Position numbers and translations under genes: made by a program
Part shown: positions 9,744 to 19,974 of the stretch, piece after piece
Layout: every line of letters begins with the position of its first letter
How positions within the stretch are numbered: the first letter of the stretch is position 1
Source: Pseudothauera nasutitermitis
GTDB lineage: Bacteria > Pseudomonadota > Gammaproteobacteria > Burkholderiales > Rhodocyclaceae
NCBI RefSeq assembly: GCF_004801295.1
Contig: NZ_SSOC01000002.1
Coordinates: 62,001-126,000, forward strand
DNA: 64,000 nucleotides
Direction: 5' to 3'
The notes under the pieces: generated by a model
Database searches by the model: none
The model's input: the letters and a program-made list of their open reading frames with translations, nothing else
Told to the model about the DNA's origin: nothing

Positions 9744-11003
9744 CTACGACACTTGCGCCGGGAGTCTGCGCCGCAGCGAGCGGAGATTCACGGCCGAGTA
9801 GTCCGGCAAGCCATCTCGATACGGGCGCACGACCTCCCCTTCCACCAGCGGACGCAGATAGCGCAGCGCAGCGTCGGTCACGTGCAACCCATCCTCGCGG
9901 ATGAAATGTGCCGGCACCAGCCGTTCCAAGTTGGCAATGGCGCGGGTATCCACCGCTCCGATGCGCCAGCGGTAGGGTTCGTCCGCTTCGCGGATGATGG
10001 CGGGCATGGCGGCCTTGCGGCCGGCGACGGCATACTCGACGGCGGCGGTACCGACGGCGCGGGCCTGGGCGTGGTCGGTGGCGGAGACCAGATGGCCGGC
10101 CGCGCGTTGCAGGTAGTCCGGGATGGCCCAGTGGTGCTTGTAGCCCAGGCGGGTGCTGACCAGCCGTGCGATGCACTGGCCGGCGCCGCCGAGCTGGACG
10201 TGGCCCTTGTTGTCGTGGCCCTGCTCCATGACCAGGCTGCCGTCGGCGCGACGGACGCCCTCGGAAACGGTGACGGTGCAGTAGCCCAGGCGCTCGACCA
10301 CTTCGCGCACCTTGGCAAGGAAGGTCTCATCGTCGAACGCCACTTCCGGCAGCAGGATGATGTGCGGCGGGGCGTCCACCCTGTCCCGCGCGGCCAGCGC
10401 GGTGGCCGCGGCCAGCCAGCCGGCGTTGCGGCCCATGACTTCCATGACGAACACCCTGCCCTTGCTGCCGGACATGGCGGCGAGGTCCAGGCCGGCCTCC
10501 AGCATCGAGGTGGCGACGTATTTGGCTGCGGAGCCGAAACCGGGGGAGCAGTCGCTGCCTTCCAGGTCGTTGTCCACGGTCTTGGGCACGCCGATGGCGG
10601 TGATCGGGAAGCCGCGCGCCTGGGCGGCGGCGGTGATCTTGGCGACGGTGTCCATCGAGCCATTGCCGCCGTTGTAGAGGAAATAGCCGATGTCGTGGGC
10701 GGCGAACACGTCGAACAGGCGATCGTATTGCGCGGGGTTTTGGTCCGGCGGATCGAGGTCGAAGCGGCAGGAGCCGAAGGCGCCGCCGGGAGTGAGCGCG
10801 AGCGCGGCCAACGCGGCATCGTCGAGTGCAGCGGTGTCCACCAGGTTTTCCGCGAGCGCACCGAGAATGCCGTTGCGCGCGGCGTAGATGGCGCCGATGG
10901 CCTCGGGGTGGCGGCGGGCGGTTTCGATGATGGCGGCGGCGGTGGCATTGATCACCGCGGTCACGCCGCCGGATTGTGCGTAGAGCAGATTGCGCCGGGT
11001 CAT
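9744..11003 (-). CDS. 6-phosphofructokinase, phosphoryl donor (ATP or pyrophosphate) uncertain
   Basis: A 419-residue PfkA-superfamily enzyme that phosphorylates fructose-6-phosphate to the 1,6-bisphosphate. Seen: N-terminal AQSGGVTAVINAT, donor-site NGGNGSMDT (about 113), GVPKTVDNDL with the catalytic Asp, MEVMGRNAGWLAAA, and PEVAFDDE. At the two donor-discriminating positions it has Gly (in GGNGS, as in ATP enzymes) and Lys (in PKTVDND, as in PPi enzymes). It also has Asn where ATP-PFKs carry a magnesium-ligand Asp. The length fits the longer PPi-type or 'group II' enzymes common in betaproteobacteria. The gene precedes adk on the same strand. Confidence 0.85.
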   Translation of the reverse strand: MTRRNLLYAQSGGVTAVINATAAAIIETARRHPEAIGAIYAARNGILGALAENLVDTAALDDAALAALALTPGGAFGSCRFDLDPPDQNPAQYDRLFDVFAAHDIGYFLYNGGNGSMDTVAKITAAAQARGFPITAIGVPKTVDNDLEGSDCSPGFGSAAKYVATSMLEAGLDLAAMSGSKGRVFVMEVMGRNAGWLAAATALAARDRVDAPPHIILLPEVAFDDETFLAKVREVVERLGYCTVTVSEGVRRADGSLVMEQGHDNKGHVQLGGAGQCIARLVSTRLGYKHHWAIPDYLQRAAGHLVSATDHAQARAVGTAAVEYAVAGRKAAMPAIIREADEPYRWRIGAVDTRAIANLERLVPAHFIREDGLHVTDAALRYLRPLVEGEVVRPYRDGLPDYSAVNLRSLRRRLPAQVS

Positions 11004-11102
11004 GGACTGGTCCGGTATCGGGGATGGAAAGATGCGTGGACGTGAAAACGGCCGGCCCGGGCACTGCCCGCCGCCGGCCGCGTTGCTGGCGCGTGGCGCG
11101 TC

Positions 11103-11798
<696 letters not shown>

Positions 11799-11815
11799 CT
11801 ATGAAAGAAATAAAC

Positions 11816-12592
11816 TTACTCGACTGGCTTCGACCGGTCAAACGCGCGGCGCACGCGTTCGAGGTCTTCCGGCGTATCGACGCCGGCGGCCGGGGCCTCA
11901 TCCACCCGCAATACCTGGATGCGGTGGCCATGCCACATGGCGCGCAGTTGTTCGAGCGCTTCCCACTGCTCCAGCGGCGACGCTTCCAGTCCGGCGTAAC
12001 GCCGCAGGAAGGCCGCGCGGTAGGCGTACAGGCCGATGTGGCGCAGCACCGGCAGGCCGGCGGGCAACTGCCCGCGGTTTTCGGCGAAGGCATCGCGCGC
12101 CCACGGAATCGGTGCGCGCGAGAAGTACATGGCTTGGCCGGCGGCATTGCACACCACCTTGACCACGTTGGGGTTGAAGAACTCGGCCGGATCGGCGATG
12201 GGATGCGCGGCGGTGGCGATGGATGCGTCCGGGTCGGCGGCCAGCGCGCGGGCCACCGCGCCGATCAGCGCGGGGTCGATCAGCGGTTCGTCGCCCTGCA
12301 CGTTGACCACGATGTCCTCGTCGGCCCAGCCCAGGCGTTCGACCACTTCGGCGAGGCGGTCGGTGCCGCTGGGGTGGTCGGCGCGGGTCATCAGCGCCTG
12401 GCCGCCGGTCTGCCGCACGGCGTCGAACACGCCGGCGTGGTCGGTGGCCACCCAGACTTCGCTGGCACCGGCCTCGCGGGCGCGTTCGGCCACGCGCAGC
12501 ACCATGGGCTTGCCGCCGATGTCGGCGAGCGGTTTGCCCGGCAGGCGGGTGGAACTGAAACGGGCGGGAATGACGACGCGGAAGGAGGTCAT
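11816..12592 (-). CDS. kdsB: 3-deoxy-manno-octulosonate cytidylyltransferase
   Basis: A 258-residue CMP-KDO synthetase that activates KDO for lipopolysaccharide core synthesis. It has [21 protein letters not shown]-type nucleotide-binding N-terminus, [18 protein letters not shown] and the C-terminal [12 protein letters not shown] motif. Length is normal. It lies downstream of lpxK and the Trm112-like gene, so the cluster makes lipid A/KDO precursors. Confidence 0.97.
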   Translation of the reverse strand: MTSFRVVIPARFSSTRLPGKPLADIGGKPMVLRVAERAREAGASEVWVATDHAGVFDAVRQTGGQALMTRADHPSGTDRLAEVVERLGWADEDIVVNVQGDEPLIDPALIGAVARALAADPDASIATAAHPIADPAEFFNPNVVKVVCNAAGQAMYFSRAPIPWARDAFAENRGQLPAGLPVLRHIGLYAYRAAFLRRYAGLEASPLEQWEALEQLRAMWHGHRIQVLRVDEAPAAGVDTPEDLERVRRAFDRSKPVE

Positions 12593-12635
12593 GCGCGAGG
12601 ACTCGGAACGCGGTGCGGGAAGGCCGGTGCGCGGC

Positions 12636-12824
12636 TCAACGCAACGCGTCGACTTCCTCGGCGGGCAACTGGGCGGCTTCGTCCTCCAGCATCACCGGAA
12701 TGCCGTCGCGGATCGGGAAGGCCAGGCGGTCCGCCTTGCAGACCAGATCCTGCTTGTCGCGGCGGTAGTCGAGCGGCCCCTTGCAGAGCGGGCAGACGAG
12801 AAGATCAAGCAGTCTGGCGTCCAT
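12636..12824 (-). CDS. Trm112-family zinc-ribbon-like protein (YcaR type)
   Basis: A 62-residue small protein, [20 protein letters not shown]..., with one CPLC pair and the typical ending [16 protein letters not shown]. The YcaR/Trm112-like family is routinely encoded between lpxK and kdsB; eukaryotic Trm112 activates methyltransferases, and the bacterial role is unclear. The second zinc cysteine pair is absent apart from a single VCKAD cysteine. Its start overlaps the end of lpxK by 20 nt, suggesting coupled translation. Confidence 0.88.
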   Translation of the reverse strand: MDARLLDLLVCPLCKGPLDYRRDKQDLVCKADRLAFPIRDGIPVMLEDEAAQLPAEEVDALR

Positions 12825-13818
12825 GCGGCAGTTTCTCCAGGATTCGTTGCGCCGCGTCCGGCGGGATTTCCGCCACCACCGGCAGTTCCCAGCAGTTCGC
12901 GGGCGCGAAAGCCGCGCATTTTACCGCATCCTTGCTGGTCATGACCCGTGGGCGGCCGTCGTCCGGCGCCAGATCGGCGGGAAGGAAGTGGTGATGATCG
13001 GGGAAAGCCTGGCCGTCCACTTCCAGCCCGAGCGCGCGCAGGTGCTCGAAGAAGCGTTGCGGGCGGCCGATGCCGGCGAGCGCATGGACGCGCTGGCCGT
13101 GGAAGTGCTCCGCGCCGACTTCGCGGCCCGAGCCGTCCAGCGCGCGGAAGCGTGCCCCGCCAAGGCGCAGCGGATAGACCGCGCAGCCTTCCAGGCGTGC
13201 CTGGAGCGCGGGGGAAAGCGCGCCATGGGCGAACACCGCATCCACCTCGCGCAGGCGCTCCAGCCCCTCGCGCAGCGGCCCGGACGGCAGGCGCCAGCGG
13301 TTGCCCAGGGTGGCTTCGTCGACCACCGCCAGTTCCACGTCGCGCGCCAGGCGGTAGTGCTGCAGGCCGTCGTCGCAGACGATCACGTCGCACTCGGGAT
13401 GCGCGGCCAGCAGTGCGCGTGCGGCGGCCGGGCGGTCCGCGCCGACGGCCACCGGGCAGCCGGTCAGGCGGGCGAGCAGCACGGGTTCGTCGCCATACAG
13501 ACCGGGGTCGCCGTCGGCGGGCACCAGCGCGCAGCCTTCGACGCGGCCGCCGTAGCCCCGGCTGACGATGCCGGGGCGGCGGCCCGCCGCGCGCAGTTGC
13601 CCGGCCAGCCAGTGCGCCACCGGCGTCTTGCCGCTGCCGCCCACGGCGATGTTGCCGACCACGATGACCGGTACCGGCAGGCGTTCGGCCTTGAGCAGGC
13701 CGCTGCGGTACAGCCGGCGGCGCAGCCCGGCCAGCACGCCGAACAACGCGGCGAGCGGCAGCAGCGCCGCGCTGCGCGCGTTGCGGGTGGCCCAGAAGCT
13801 TGGCGCCTGACGCGGCAT
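12805..13818 (-). CDS. lpxK: Tetraacyldisaccharide 4'-kinase
   Basis: A 337-residue membrane-associated lipid A kinase that phosphorylates the 4' position of the tetraacyldisaccharide precursor. It has an N-terminal hydrophobic helix, the P-loop [18 protein letters not shown] (about 52-70), and [12 protein letters not shown] in the Walker-B/catalytic region. Length is typical. It is downstream of exbD by 87 nt and overlaps the Trm112-like gene. Confidence 0.96.
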   Translation of the reverse strand: MPRQAPSFWATRNARSAALLPLAALFGVLAGLRRRLYRSGLLKAERLPVPVIVVGNIAVGGSGKTPVAHWLAGQLRAAGRRPGIVSRGYGGRVEGCALVPADGDPGLYGDEPVLLARLTGCPVAVGADRPAAARALLAAHPECDVIVCDDGLQHYRLARDVELAVVDEATLGNRWRLPSGPLREGLERLREVDAVFAHGALSPALQARLEGCAVYPLRLGGARFRALDGSGREVGAEHFHGQRVHALAGIGRPQRFFEHLRALGLEVDGQAFPDHHHFLPADLAPDDGRPRVMTSKDAVKCAAFAPANCWELPVVAEIPPDAAQRILEKLPHGRQTA

Positions 13819-13905
13819 GTCAGGATATCCGCCTGAAGGGGGGGAGATGCCGGCTGGCCGCTGCCCTGCCCGCCGGGACCGGCCGGGAGCGGAGCGCCCG
13901 GGCCA

Positions 13906-14328
13906 TCAGTTGCCGGCCGACTGGATCGCGAAGGTGATGTGCGCCAGCCCGGCGCGCTGGGCGGCCTGCATCACGTCGATCACCCGTTGATGGGCGGCCT
14001 TGGCGTCGGCGTTGATGACCACCACCGGGGCTCGGCCATCGCCGGGCGCGGCCTGGGCGAGCGCCGCGGAGATCGCCTCGATCTCGCGCCCGCCCACGGG
14101 GCGGCGGTTCACCAGCACTTCGCCCGCGGCGGTGACCGCGACGATGATCTCGTTGGGGGTGCTTTCGGCCGCCGGCGCGTCGGCGGTGGGCAGGTTGATC
14201 TCCAGGCCGGCAACCTTGGAAAAGGTGGTGGTCAGCATCAGGAAGATGATGATCACCAGCACCACGTCGATGAGCGGAATCAGATTGATGTCCGGCTCCA
14301 GGTGGCGGTTGTTGCGGCGGAAGTCCAT
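13906..14328 (-). CDS. exbD: ExbD/TolR family proton-channel protein
   Basis: A 140-residue protein with a short cytoplasmic N-terminus, one transmembrane helix (about 18-38: LIPLIDVVLVIIIFLMLTT, with the proton-path Asp) and a periplasmic domain. With ExbB it uses the proton motive force to energise TonB or a related system. It lies 6 nt after exbB. No tonB lies in this cluster; the TonB receptors at 51-58 kb would need such an energiser. Confidence 0.9.
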   Translation of the reverse strand: MDFRRNNRHLEPDINLIPLIDVVLVIIIFLMLTTTFSKVAGLEINLPTADAPAAESTPNEIIVAVTAAGEVLVNRRPVGGREIEAISAALAQAAPGDGRAPVVVINADAKAAHQRVIDVMQAAQRAGLAHITFAIQSAGN

Positions 14329-14334
14329 CGCGGC

Positions 14335-14943
14335 TCAGCCCTGCCGCTCGCCGTGCACCACTTCCACCAGTTCGATGGCTTGTTGCTCCATGTCGATCAC
14401 GAAGCTGTCGACCAGGCCGCGGAAGTGGCGCCAGAAGATGGTCGCGGGAATCGCGATGATCAGCCCCAGGCCGGTGGTGTACAGCGCGATCGCGATGCCC
14501 TGGGAGAGCTGCTGGGGGTTGGCGCCCGTCACGCCCTGCGAGGCGAAGATCTCGATCATGCCGACGATGGTGCCGAACAGGCCGAGCAGCGGGCTGATGG
14601 TGGCGATGGTGCCCAGCGTGGTGAGGAAGCGCTCCAGCTCGTGCAGCACGGCACGCCCGCTGTCCTCGATGGATTCCTTCATGACCTCGCGCGAACTGTT
14701 CACGTTGCGCAGTCCGGCTGCCAGCACGCGGCCGAACGGCGAATGCTTGGTGAGCCGTTCGATCATCTGTGGCGAAGCGCCGTGCAGGCGCAGGTCGGTG
14801 AGCACCATGCCGAGCAGATCCGCCGGCACCACCTTGGAGCGGCGCAGCGCGAAGGATCGTTCGACGATCAGCGCCAGCGCGATGACTGAAGCCAGCAACA
14901 GCGGCCAGATCGGCCAGCCCACGGCTTGGATGATCGCCAACAC
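14335..14943 (-). CDS. exbB: ExbB/TolQ/MotA-family proton channel protein
   Basis: A 202-residue protein with three transmembrane segments (about 5-25, 110-135 and 155-175) and the family motif LFGTIVGMIEIF. It forms the pentameric proton channel with ExbD. It is the first gene of the leftward envelope operon and follows a 381-bp intergenic region that also serves divergent xseA. Confidence 0.9.
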   Translation of the reverse strand: MLAIIQAVGWPIWPLLLASVIALALIVERSFALRRSKVVPADLLGMVLTDLRLHGASPQMIERLTKHSPFGRVLAAGLRNVNSSREVMKESIEDSGRAVLHELERFLTTLGTIATISPLLGLFGTIVGMIEIFASQGVTGANPQQLSQGIAIALYTTGLGLIIAIPATIFWRHFRGLVDSFVIDMEQQAIELVEVVHGERQG

Positions 14944-15109
14944 GCCTCGGTACTCCGTATGGGAAAGGCGAAACTCTAGCGTCCGGCGCTCTTCAGAGCA
15001 AGCCGCGGGGCAAGAGTCTGAATGCTGAAGGCATCGATTTCGCGATACCTGAGAGGGTGCCTGGAAGTGCGGAGGGATAAAACCATTGTGCTACAAGGGT
15101 TTTGCGCAG

Positions 15110-15307
15110 CAATCCACAGAATCTGTGGATAACTTTGTGGACTACTTTGGGGAAGTGCGTGGAAGCGGCGCCGTTGCAGGATTTGCCTTGCTTCGATTAA
15201 AAAATAGGCAATCAAAAAATATATAAAAAACAAAGCATTGCATTGCATGTAAAAAAACCGAAGGATTGGCGCGAAAATTGTTGACAAGGCGTCCGGGCTG
15301 TGGATTT
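15110..15307. promoter_or_regulatory. DnaA-box cluster next to an AT-rich stretch, in the 381-bp exbB-xseA intergenic region
   Basis: On the minus strand TTATCCACA, the consensus DnaA box, lies at 15124-15132. Related boxes lie at 15110-15118 (CAATCCACA, plus strand), 15136-15144 (TAGTCCACA, minus) and 15299-15307 (AAATCCACA, minus). The first two form a perfect palindrome (8-bp arms 15112-15119 and 15123-15130). Between the boxes, 15195-15260 is strongly AT-rich in an otherwise GC-rich region. The pattern is that of a DnaA-binding site; whether it affects replication or transcription is unknown. Confidence 0.5.
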
Positions 15308-15324
15308 TCGCTACAATGCGCGCC

Positions 15325-16686
15325 ATGTCAGCCCCCTTCCCCGCCCGCGATCTGCCCGGCGACGCACCGCTGCCGGTATCCGCCCTCAACCGCCTGGCGC
15401 GGGAGATCCTCGAACGCAGCTTCCCCCTGCTGTGGGTGAGCGGCGAAATCTCCAACCTCACCCGGGCCGCTTCCGGACATCTCTACTTCACGCTGAAGGA
15501 CGAGCAGGCCCAGATACGTTGCACCATGTGGCGGAACCGTGCCCAGTTGCTGCCTTTCCGCCCGGAAAACGGCATGCGTGTGGAGGCGCGCGCACTGGTC
15601 ACGCTGTACGAGCCGCGCGGCGATTATCAGCTCGGCGTGGAGACCCTGCGCAGCGCCGGGCAAGGCAATCTGTTCGAGGCATTCACCCGCCTGAAGGCGC
15701 GGCTCGGCGCCGAGGGCCTGTTCGACCCCGCCCTGAAGCGCGCCCTGCCCCGTTTCCCGCGCGCGGTCGGCGTGGTGACCTCGCCGGCCGCCGCCGCGCT
15801 GCGCGATGTGCTGGCCGCCCTGCGCCGCCGCGCCCCGCATCTGCCGGTGGTCCTCTACCCCGCCCCGGTGCAGGGTGCCGATGCCGGCGCCGCGCTCACC
15901 CAGGCGCTGGTGACCGCCAGCGCGCGCGCGCAGCAGGACGGCATCGACGCCATCCTGTTCGTGCGTGGCGGCGGCGGCATCGAAGATCTGTGGGCCTTCA
16001 ACGACGAGGCCCTGGCGCGGGCCATCCGTGCGTGTCCGCTGCCAGTGGTGAGCGGCGTGGGGCACGAGACGGATTTCACCATCGCCGACTTCGCCGCCGA
16101 CCTGCGTGCGGCCACCCCGACGATGGCTGCGGAGCTGGTCAGCGCGGGCTTTCACGCCGCGCCCGGAGAGCTGGCCGCGCTGGCCCGGCATCTGCGCGAT
16201 GCGCTGACGCGCCGTCTGGGCACGCTGACCCAGCGCGTGGACCGTGCCGCGCTGCGCCTGCTGCACCCCCGTGAGCGCCTGCGCCGTGCCGCGCAGGATG
16301 GCGAGCGTCTGCGCGCGCGCCTGGATAGCGCGCTGGCCCGCCGGCTGGAACGCGAGCAGGCGCGCCTGGGGGCCTTGCAGGCCCGCCTGCGTGCCACCCG
16401 GCCCGATCTGCAGCGCGCCGGCGAGCGCGTGTCGCGCGCCGGACATGGACTGGAGCAAGCGCTGGAGGTCTTGCTGGCGCGCCGGCGCGAACGCCTGGAA
16501 ACACTCGCCAGCCATCTTCAGCACCTCGATCCGCAGGCCGTGCTGGCGCGCGGCTACGGCATCGCGCGTGATGCGCGCGGCAACATCCTGCGCGGCGGCG
16601 ACGGACTCGCGGCCGGCGATGCGGTCAGCGTGCAACTCGCGGATGCTTGGCTGGATACCCGTCTGGAGGAAATCCGCAAACGCTGA
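15325..16686 (+). CDS. xseA: Exodeoxyribonuclease VII large subunit
   Basis: A 453-residue XseA that, with XseB, degrades single-stranded DNA. It has an N-terminal OB fold (WVSGEISNLTRAASGHLYFTLKD, about 35-60), the catalytic domain with GVVTSPAAAALRDV, FVRGGGGIEDLWAFNDE and SGVGHETDFTIADF, a long coiled-coil region and the C-terminal ARGYGIARD segment. ATG at 15325 is preferred over ATG at 15316 because a TACAAT box at 15312-15317 overlaps the earlier codon. If TACAAT is the -10 element, the transcript would start almost at the ATG. Confidence 0.95.
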   Translation: MSAPFPARDLPGDAPLPVSALNRLAREILERSFPLLWVSGEISNLTRAASGHLYFTLKDEQAQIRCTMWRNRAQLLPFRPENGMRVEARALVTLYEPRGDYQLGVETLRSAGQGNLFEAFTRLKARLGAEGLFDPALKRALPRFPRAVGVVTSPAAAALRDVLAALRRRAPHLPVVLYPAPVQGADAGAALTQALVTASARAQQDGIDAILFVRGGGGIEDLWAFNDEALARAIRACPLPVVSGVGHETDFTIADFAADLRAATPTMAAELVSAGFHAAPGELAALARHLRDALTRRLGTLTQRVDRAALRLLHPRERLRRAAQDGERLRARLDSALARRLEREQARLGALQARLRATRPDLQRAGERVSRAGHGLEQALEVLLARRRERLETLASHLQHLDPQAVLARGYGIARDARGNILRGGDGLAAGDAVSVQLADAWLDTRLEEIRKR

Positions 16687-16763
16687 ACACGCCGCATCGC
16701 GGACATTTCGCCCCGGAACACGGACCGCCCGGATGCGCCCAACATTTGCGCGGGCCGTGCAAT

Positions 16764-16782
16764 CCCGACTAGAATAGTCGGG
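16764..16782. promoter_or_regulatory. IscR type-1-like operator overlapping the sodB promoter
   Basis: A perfect 8-bp inverted repeat, CCCGACTAGAATAGTCGGG, with a GAA centre. It agrees with the core of the E. coli IscR type 1 site (GACTRwwwYAGTC flanked by YY and RR) at all but one central position. A TAGAAT -10-like hexamer (16770-16775) lies inside it, so binding would block transcription. The binding protein is inferred. Confidence 0.6.
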
Positions 16783-16844
16783 CTTACACCATAACTAGCC
16801 GGCTACCGGCACCCACCACTTCTGACTCGCTACAGGAGAGACAT

Positions 16845-17429
16845 ATGGAACACGTTCTGCCCCCCCTGCCCTATGCCAAGGATGCCCTGGCTCCGCACAT
16901 TTCTGCGGAAACCCTGGAATTCCACTACGGCAAGCACCACCAGGCCTACGTCACCAACCTGAACAACCTGATCAAGGGCACCGAGTACGAGAACCTCGAT
17001 CTCGAGGCCATCGTCAAGAAGGCGCCGGCCGGCGGCATCTACAACAACGCCGCGCAGATCTGGAACCACACCTTCTTCTGGAGCAGCCTGTCGCCTACCG
17101 GTGGCGGTGAGCCGAGCGGCGCGCTGGCCGAGGCCATCAAGGCCAAGTGGGGCTCCTTCGAGGACTTCCGCAAAGCCTTCCAGGCTTCCGCCGTGGGCAA
17201 TTTCGGTTCGGGCTGGAGCTGGCTGGTGAAGAAGGCCGACGGCAGCGTCGACATCGTCAACATGGGCGCCGCCGGTACCCCGTTGACCACCGGCGACAAG
17301 GCCCTGCTCTGTATTGACGTGTGGGAACACGCCTACTACATCGACTACCGCAACCGTCGTCCCGACTTCGTCGCCACCTTCCTCGACAAGCTGGCCAACT
17401 GGGATTTCGCCGCGAAGAACTTCGCCTGA
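16845..17429 (+). CDS. sodB: Superoxide dismutase, iron type
   Basis: A 194-residue cytoplasmic Fe-SOD converting superoxide to H2O2 and O2. Metal ligands are visible as the His of [12 protein letters not shown] (about 27), NHTFFW (about 74) and Asp/His of DVWEHAYY (about 157/161). [14 protein letters not shown] and the length are typical of the Fe-specific group. An AGGAGAG ribosome site precedes the ATG. A palindrome resembling an IscR operator overlaps its promoter, and a strong terminator follows, so it is monocistronic. Confidence 0.96.
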   Translation: MEHVLPPLPYAKDALAPHISAETLEFHYGKHHQAYVTNLNNLIKGTEYENLDLEAIVKKAPAGGIYNNAAQIWNHTFFWSSLSPTGGGEPSGALAEAIKAKWGSFEDFRKAFQASAVGNFGSGWSWLVKKADGSVDIVNMGAAGTPLTTGDKALLCIDVWEHAYYIDYRNRRPDFVATFLDKLANWDFAAKNFA

Positions 17430-17464
17430 CGGCAAGCCCGTCATGCGGGCAGCCGGCTGCATGG

Positions 17465-17496
17465 AAGGCGCCACGGCAACGTGGCGCCTTTTTCTT
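17465..17496 (+). terminator. Rho-independent terminator of sodB
   Basis: AAGGCGCCACG (17465-17475) pairs perfectly with CGTGGCGCCTT (17480-17490) around GCAA, followed by a T-rich run to 17496. Confidence 0.9.
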
Positions 17497-17542
17497 GTTT
17501 CTCCCTTAAAGATGCGCACGCTCTGCGTGCGCCGGAGCCTAC

Positions 17543-18031
17543 ATGGAACTGCCCAGCCATCAAACGACCATGACCGTGCTGATGACGCCGGACATGGCCA
17601 ATTTCTCCGGCAAGGTCCACGGCGGCGCGATCCTGCGCCTGCTCGACCAGGTCGCCTACGCCTGTGCCAGCCGGTACGCCGGCGAATACGTGGTCACCCT
17701 GTCGGTGGATCAGGTGATGTTCCGCGAACCGATCAATGTCGGTGAACTGGTCACCTTTCTTGCCTCGGTGAACTACACGGGCAAGACGTCGATGGAGATC
17801 GGCATCAAGGTGGTGGCCGAGAACATCCGCGCCAAGCGGGTGCGCCACGCCAACAGCTGCTTCTTCACCATGGTCGCGGTGGATGAGAACGGCCGCGCCA
17901 CCAGCGTGCCGTCTTTCGTGCCGGGTACGCCGGAAGAAGCGCGGCGCAACCGCGAAGCCAGACTGCGCCGCGAACTGCGCCAGGAGTTCGAGCAGCGTCA
18001 GCAGGCCCTCAAACCGGGCGACGGCACGTAG
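17543..18031 (+). CDS. Hotdog-fold acyl-CoA thioesterase
   Basis: A 162-residue thioesterase with one hotdog domain: TPDMANFSGKVHGGAILRLLDQVAYACASRYA (about 15-46) holds the HGG turn and the catalytic Asp on the central helix. It is of the YciA/ACOT group and hydrolyses acyl-CoA to free acid and CoA. The charged C-terminal tail (EEARRNREARLRRELRQEFEQRQQ) is probably helical. It has its own position after the sodB terminator. Confidence 0.9.
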   Translation: MELPSHQTTMTVLMTPDMANFSGKVHGGAILRLLDQVAYACASRYAGEYVVTLSVDQVMFREPINVGELVTFLASVNYTGKTSMEIGIKVVAENIRAKRVRHANSCFFTMVAVDENGRATSVPSFVPGTPEEARRNREARLRRELRQEFEQRQQALKPGDGT

Positions 18032-18064
18032 GCAAGCGCGGTTCACCGGGGGCACACTGGCCCG

Positions 18065-18101
18065 CGTACGGCGCGCTTTCCGCCTTCGCTCCCGCCGTAC
18101 G
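18065..18101. repeat. Inverted repeat in the thioesterase-chemoreceptor intergenic region
   Basis: CGTACGGCG (18065-18073) and CGCCGTACG (18093-18101) are perfect inverted copies 19 nt apart. The 295-bp gap (18032-18326) holds no plausible gene. The repeat might be a weak terminator or an operator; no T-run follows. Confidence 0.35.
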
Positions 18102-18326
18102 GCAGTGGCTTGCGTTGACCACTGGCGGGCGTGCCCTGGCACTACCCATTTCGGGCAGCGATGCCGGCCCCCGCGCCGGCTTTCGCCCTCCTTTTTCCGT
18201 GTGCGGAATGCTCTAATGCCATCAAGTTCACTGCCCGGTGGCCGATATCCGGCGTGTACGGCCCCGCAGCCGATGGACGCGTCCCCTGGCGGGACAAGAT
18301 AACAATCACAGGGTGGGAGCGAGGAA

Positions 18327-19955
18327 ATGGGGATCTTCAACAACCTGAGCATGCGTGCCAAGCTGTTCTGCTTTGCCACACTGACCGGAGGGGTGCTGCT
18401 CATCGCGGTGGGTTTCATCCTGAGCGAGTTGCGGGCGATCAACAACGAGGCGCGGGTGGTCGCCAACGAAGCCCTGCCCGGCGTGGAAGGCGCCGGCGCG
18501 CTGAGCCAGCTGCGCCTGCGCTACCGGGTGCGCAGCCTCGAATACCTGCTTTCCGACGATCCCGCGGCGGCCGCGCAGATGGAGAAATCGCTCGCGTCGC
18601 TCAACACCGAACTGGTGCAGGCCATCAATACCCAGCGCGCAAACTCCCGCACGCCGCGCGAGCGCGAGTTGTTCAATCGCGTCGAGCAGCTTGCCGGTGC
18701 CTATCACCAGGCGGTCGTGCAGGCCAGCGAGCATGCGCGTGCGGGCGACATGGAGAGCGCCCAGCAACTGCGCCGCACGGTCTGGGTGGAGCGTGCCAAC
18801 GCCTTGCGCGACGCGATCGACGAACTGGTGGCGCTGAACAAGGAAGAGGCCCAGGCGGCCATCCTCCAGGCCGAGGAATACGCCCGGCTGGCCCTGTGGG
18901 GCGGCAGCATCGCCGCCGCGCTTGCCGGGCTGCTGACCCTGGTGCTGACCTTCGTGTTCGCCGCCAACATCAGCCGCCGGCTGGGCGATGCCGTCGACGC
19001 GGTGCGCCAGATCGCCGCCGGTAATCTGCGCGTGCGCCTGCCGGCGGCCACCCGCGACGAGATCGGTCTGCTGGTGGATGCCGTGGGCGGCATGCAGCGC
19101 GAACTGCGCGACACCATCACGCTGACCGGCGACAGCGCCGAGCAGGTGGCTGCGGCGGCCACCCAGCTCAAGCAGAGTGCTTCCCAGGTGGGCCACAGCA
19201 CGGCCGCGCAGAGCGGCGCGGCGGCGGCCATCGCGGCCAGCGTGGAAGAGCTCACCGTATCGATTTCCCACGTTTCCGAACGCACTGCGGATGCCAGCCA
19301 GGTCGCCGCGGATTCCGACCGCCAGGCGCGCAGCGGCCGCGAGGCCGTCGACCGCCTGATCGCCAACATGACCCAGGTGGGCAAGGTGGTGGGCGACGCG
19401 GCGACCCAGATCGCCGGTCTGGAGGCGCAGTCGGAAAACATTTCGAAGATCGTCGCGGTGATCCGCGACATCGCCGAGCAGACCAACCTGCTCGCGCTCA
19501 ACGCAGCCATCGAGGCGGCGCGCGCAGGGGATTCCGGGCGCGGCTTCGCCGTGGTGGCCGACGAGGTGCGCAAGCTTTCCGAGCGCACCGCCAAGGCCAC
19601 CGAGGAGATCGGCGGCGTGGTGGAAAACGTGCAGGCGTCGACGCGCGATGCCGTGGTCGGCATCGAGAAAGGCGTGACTGCGGTGCATCGCAGCGATGGC
19701 GAGGCACACGAGGCCGGCGAGGTGATCCGCAATCTGCAGGAAATGTCGCAGCAGGTCGCGGTGATCGTTTCCGAACTGGATTCCGCCTTGCGCGAACAGT
19801 CGATGGCTTCTTCCGAGGTGGCCCGGCGCATCGAGGAAATCGCTCAGCAGGCCGAGGAAACCACCAGCGCCACGAACCAGTCGGTGGCGTCCGCCGAATC
19901 GCTCGACCATCTCGCCGGCCAGATGCTCGGCGCGGTGCGCCGCTTCCAGGTCTGA
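18327..19955 (+). CDS. Methyl-accepting chemotaxis protein
   Basis: A 542-residue chemoreceptor. It has a transmembrane helix at about 12-34, a ~155-residue periplasmic four-helix-bundle-like sensor, a second helix at about 190-213, a HAMP domain ending [16 protein letters not shown], and the cytoplasmic signalling domain whose tip contains [39 protein letters not shown]. It signals ligand occupancy to CheA/CheW; the ligand is unknown. No CheW-binding pentapeptide tether for CheR is seen at the C-terminus (ends RRFQV). No other chemotaxis genes are in the window. Confidence 0.94.
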   Translation: MGIFNNLSMRAKLFCFATLTGGVLLIAVGFILSELRAINNEARVVANEALPGVEGAGALSQLRLRYRVRSLEYLLSDDPAAAAQMEKSLASLNTELVQAINTQRANSRTPRERELFNRVEQLAGAYHQAVVQASEHARAGDMESAQQLRRTVWVERANALRDAIDELVALNKEEAQAAILQAEEYARLALWGGSIAAALAGLLTLVLTFVFAANISRRLGDAVDAVRQIAAGNLRVRLPAATRDEIGLLVDAVGGMQRELRDTITLTGDSAEQVAAAATQLKQSASQVGHSTAAQSGAAAAIAASVEELTVSISHVSERTADASQVAADSDRQARSGREAVDRLIANMTQVGKVVGDAATQIAGLEAQSENISKIVAVIRDIAEQTNLLALNAAIEAARAGDSGRGFAVVADEVRKLSERTAKATEEIGGVVENVQASTRDAVVGIEKGVTAVHRSDGEAHEAGEVIRNLQEMSQQVAVIVSELDSALREQSMASSEVARRIEEIAQQAEETTSATNQSVASAESLDHLAGQMLGAVRRFQV

Positions 19956-19974
19956 CGCGGCGTGTGCCGCGCGC

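Noticed and set aside
15110-15307. Chromosomal replication origin
   Set aside because: The DnaA boxes are real but few, and no dnaA, dnaN, gyrB, rpmH or parAB lies near, so an oriC call is not supported.
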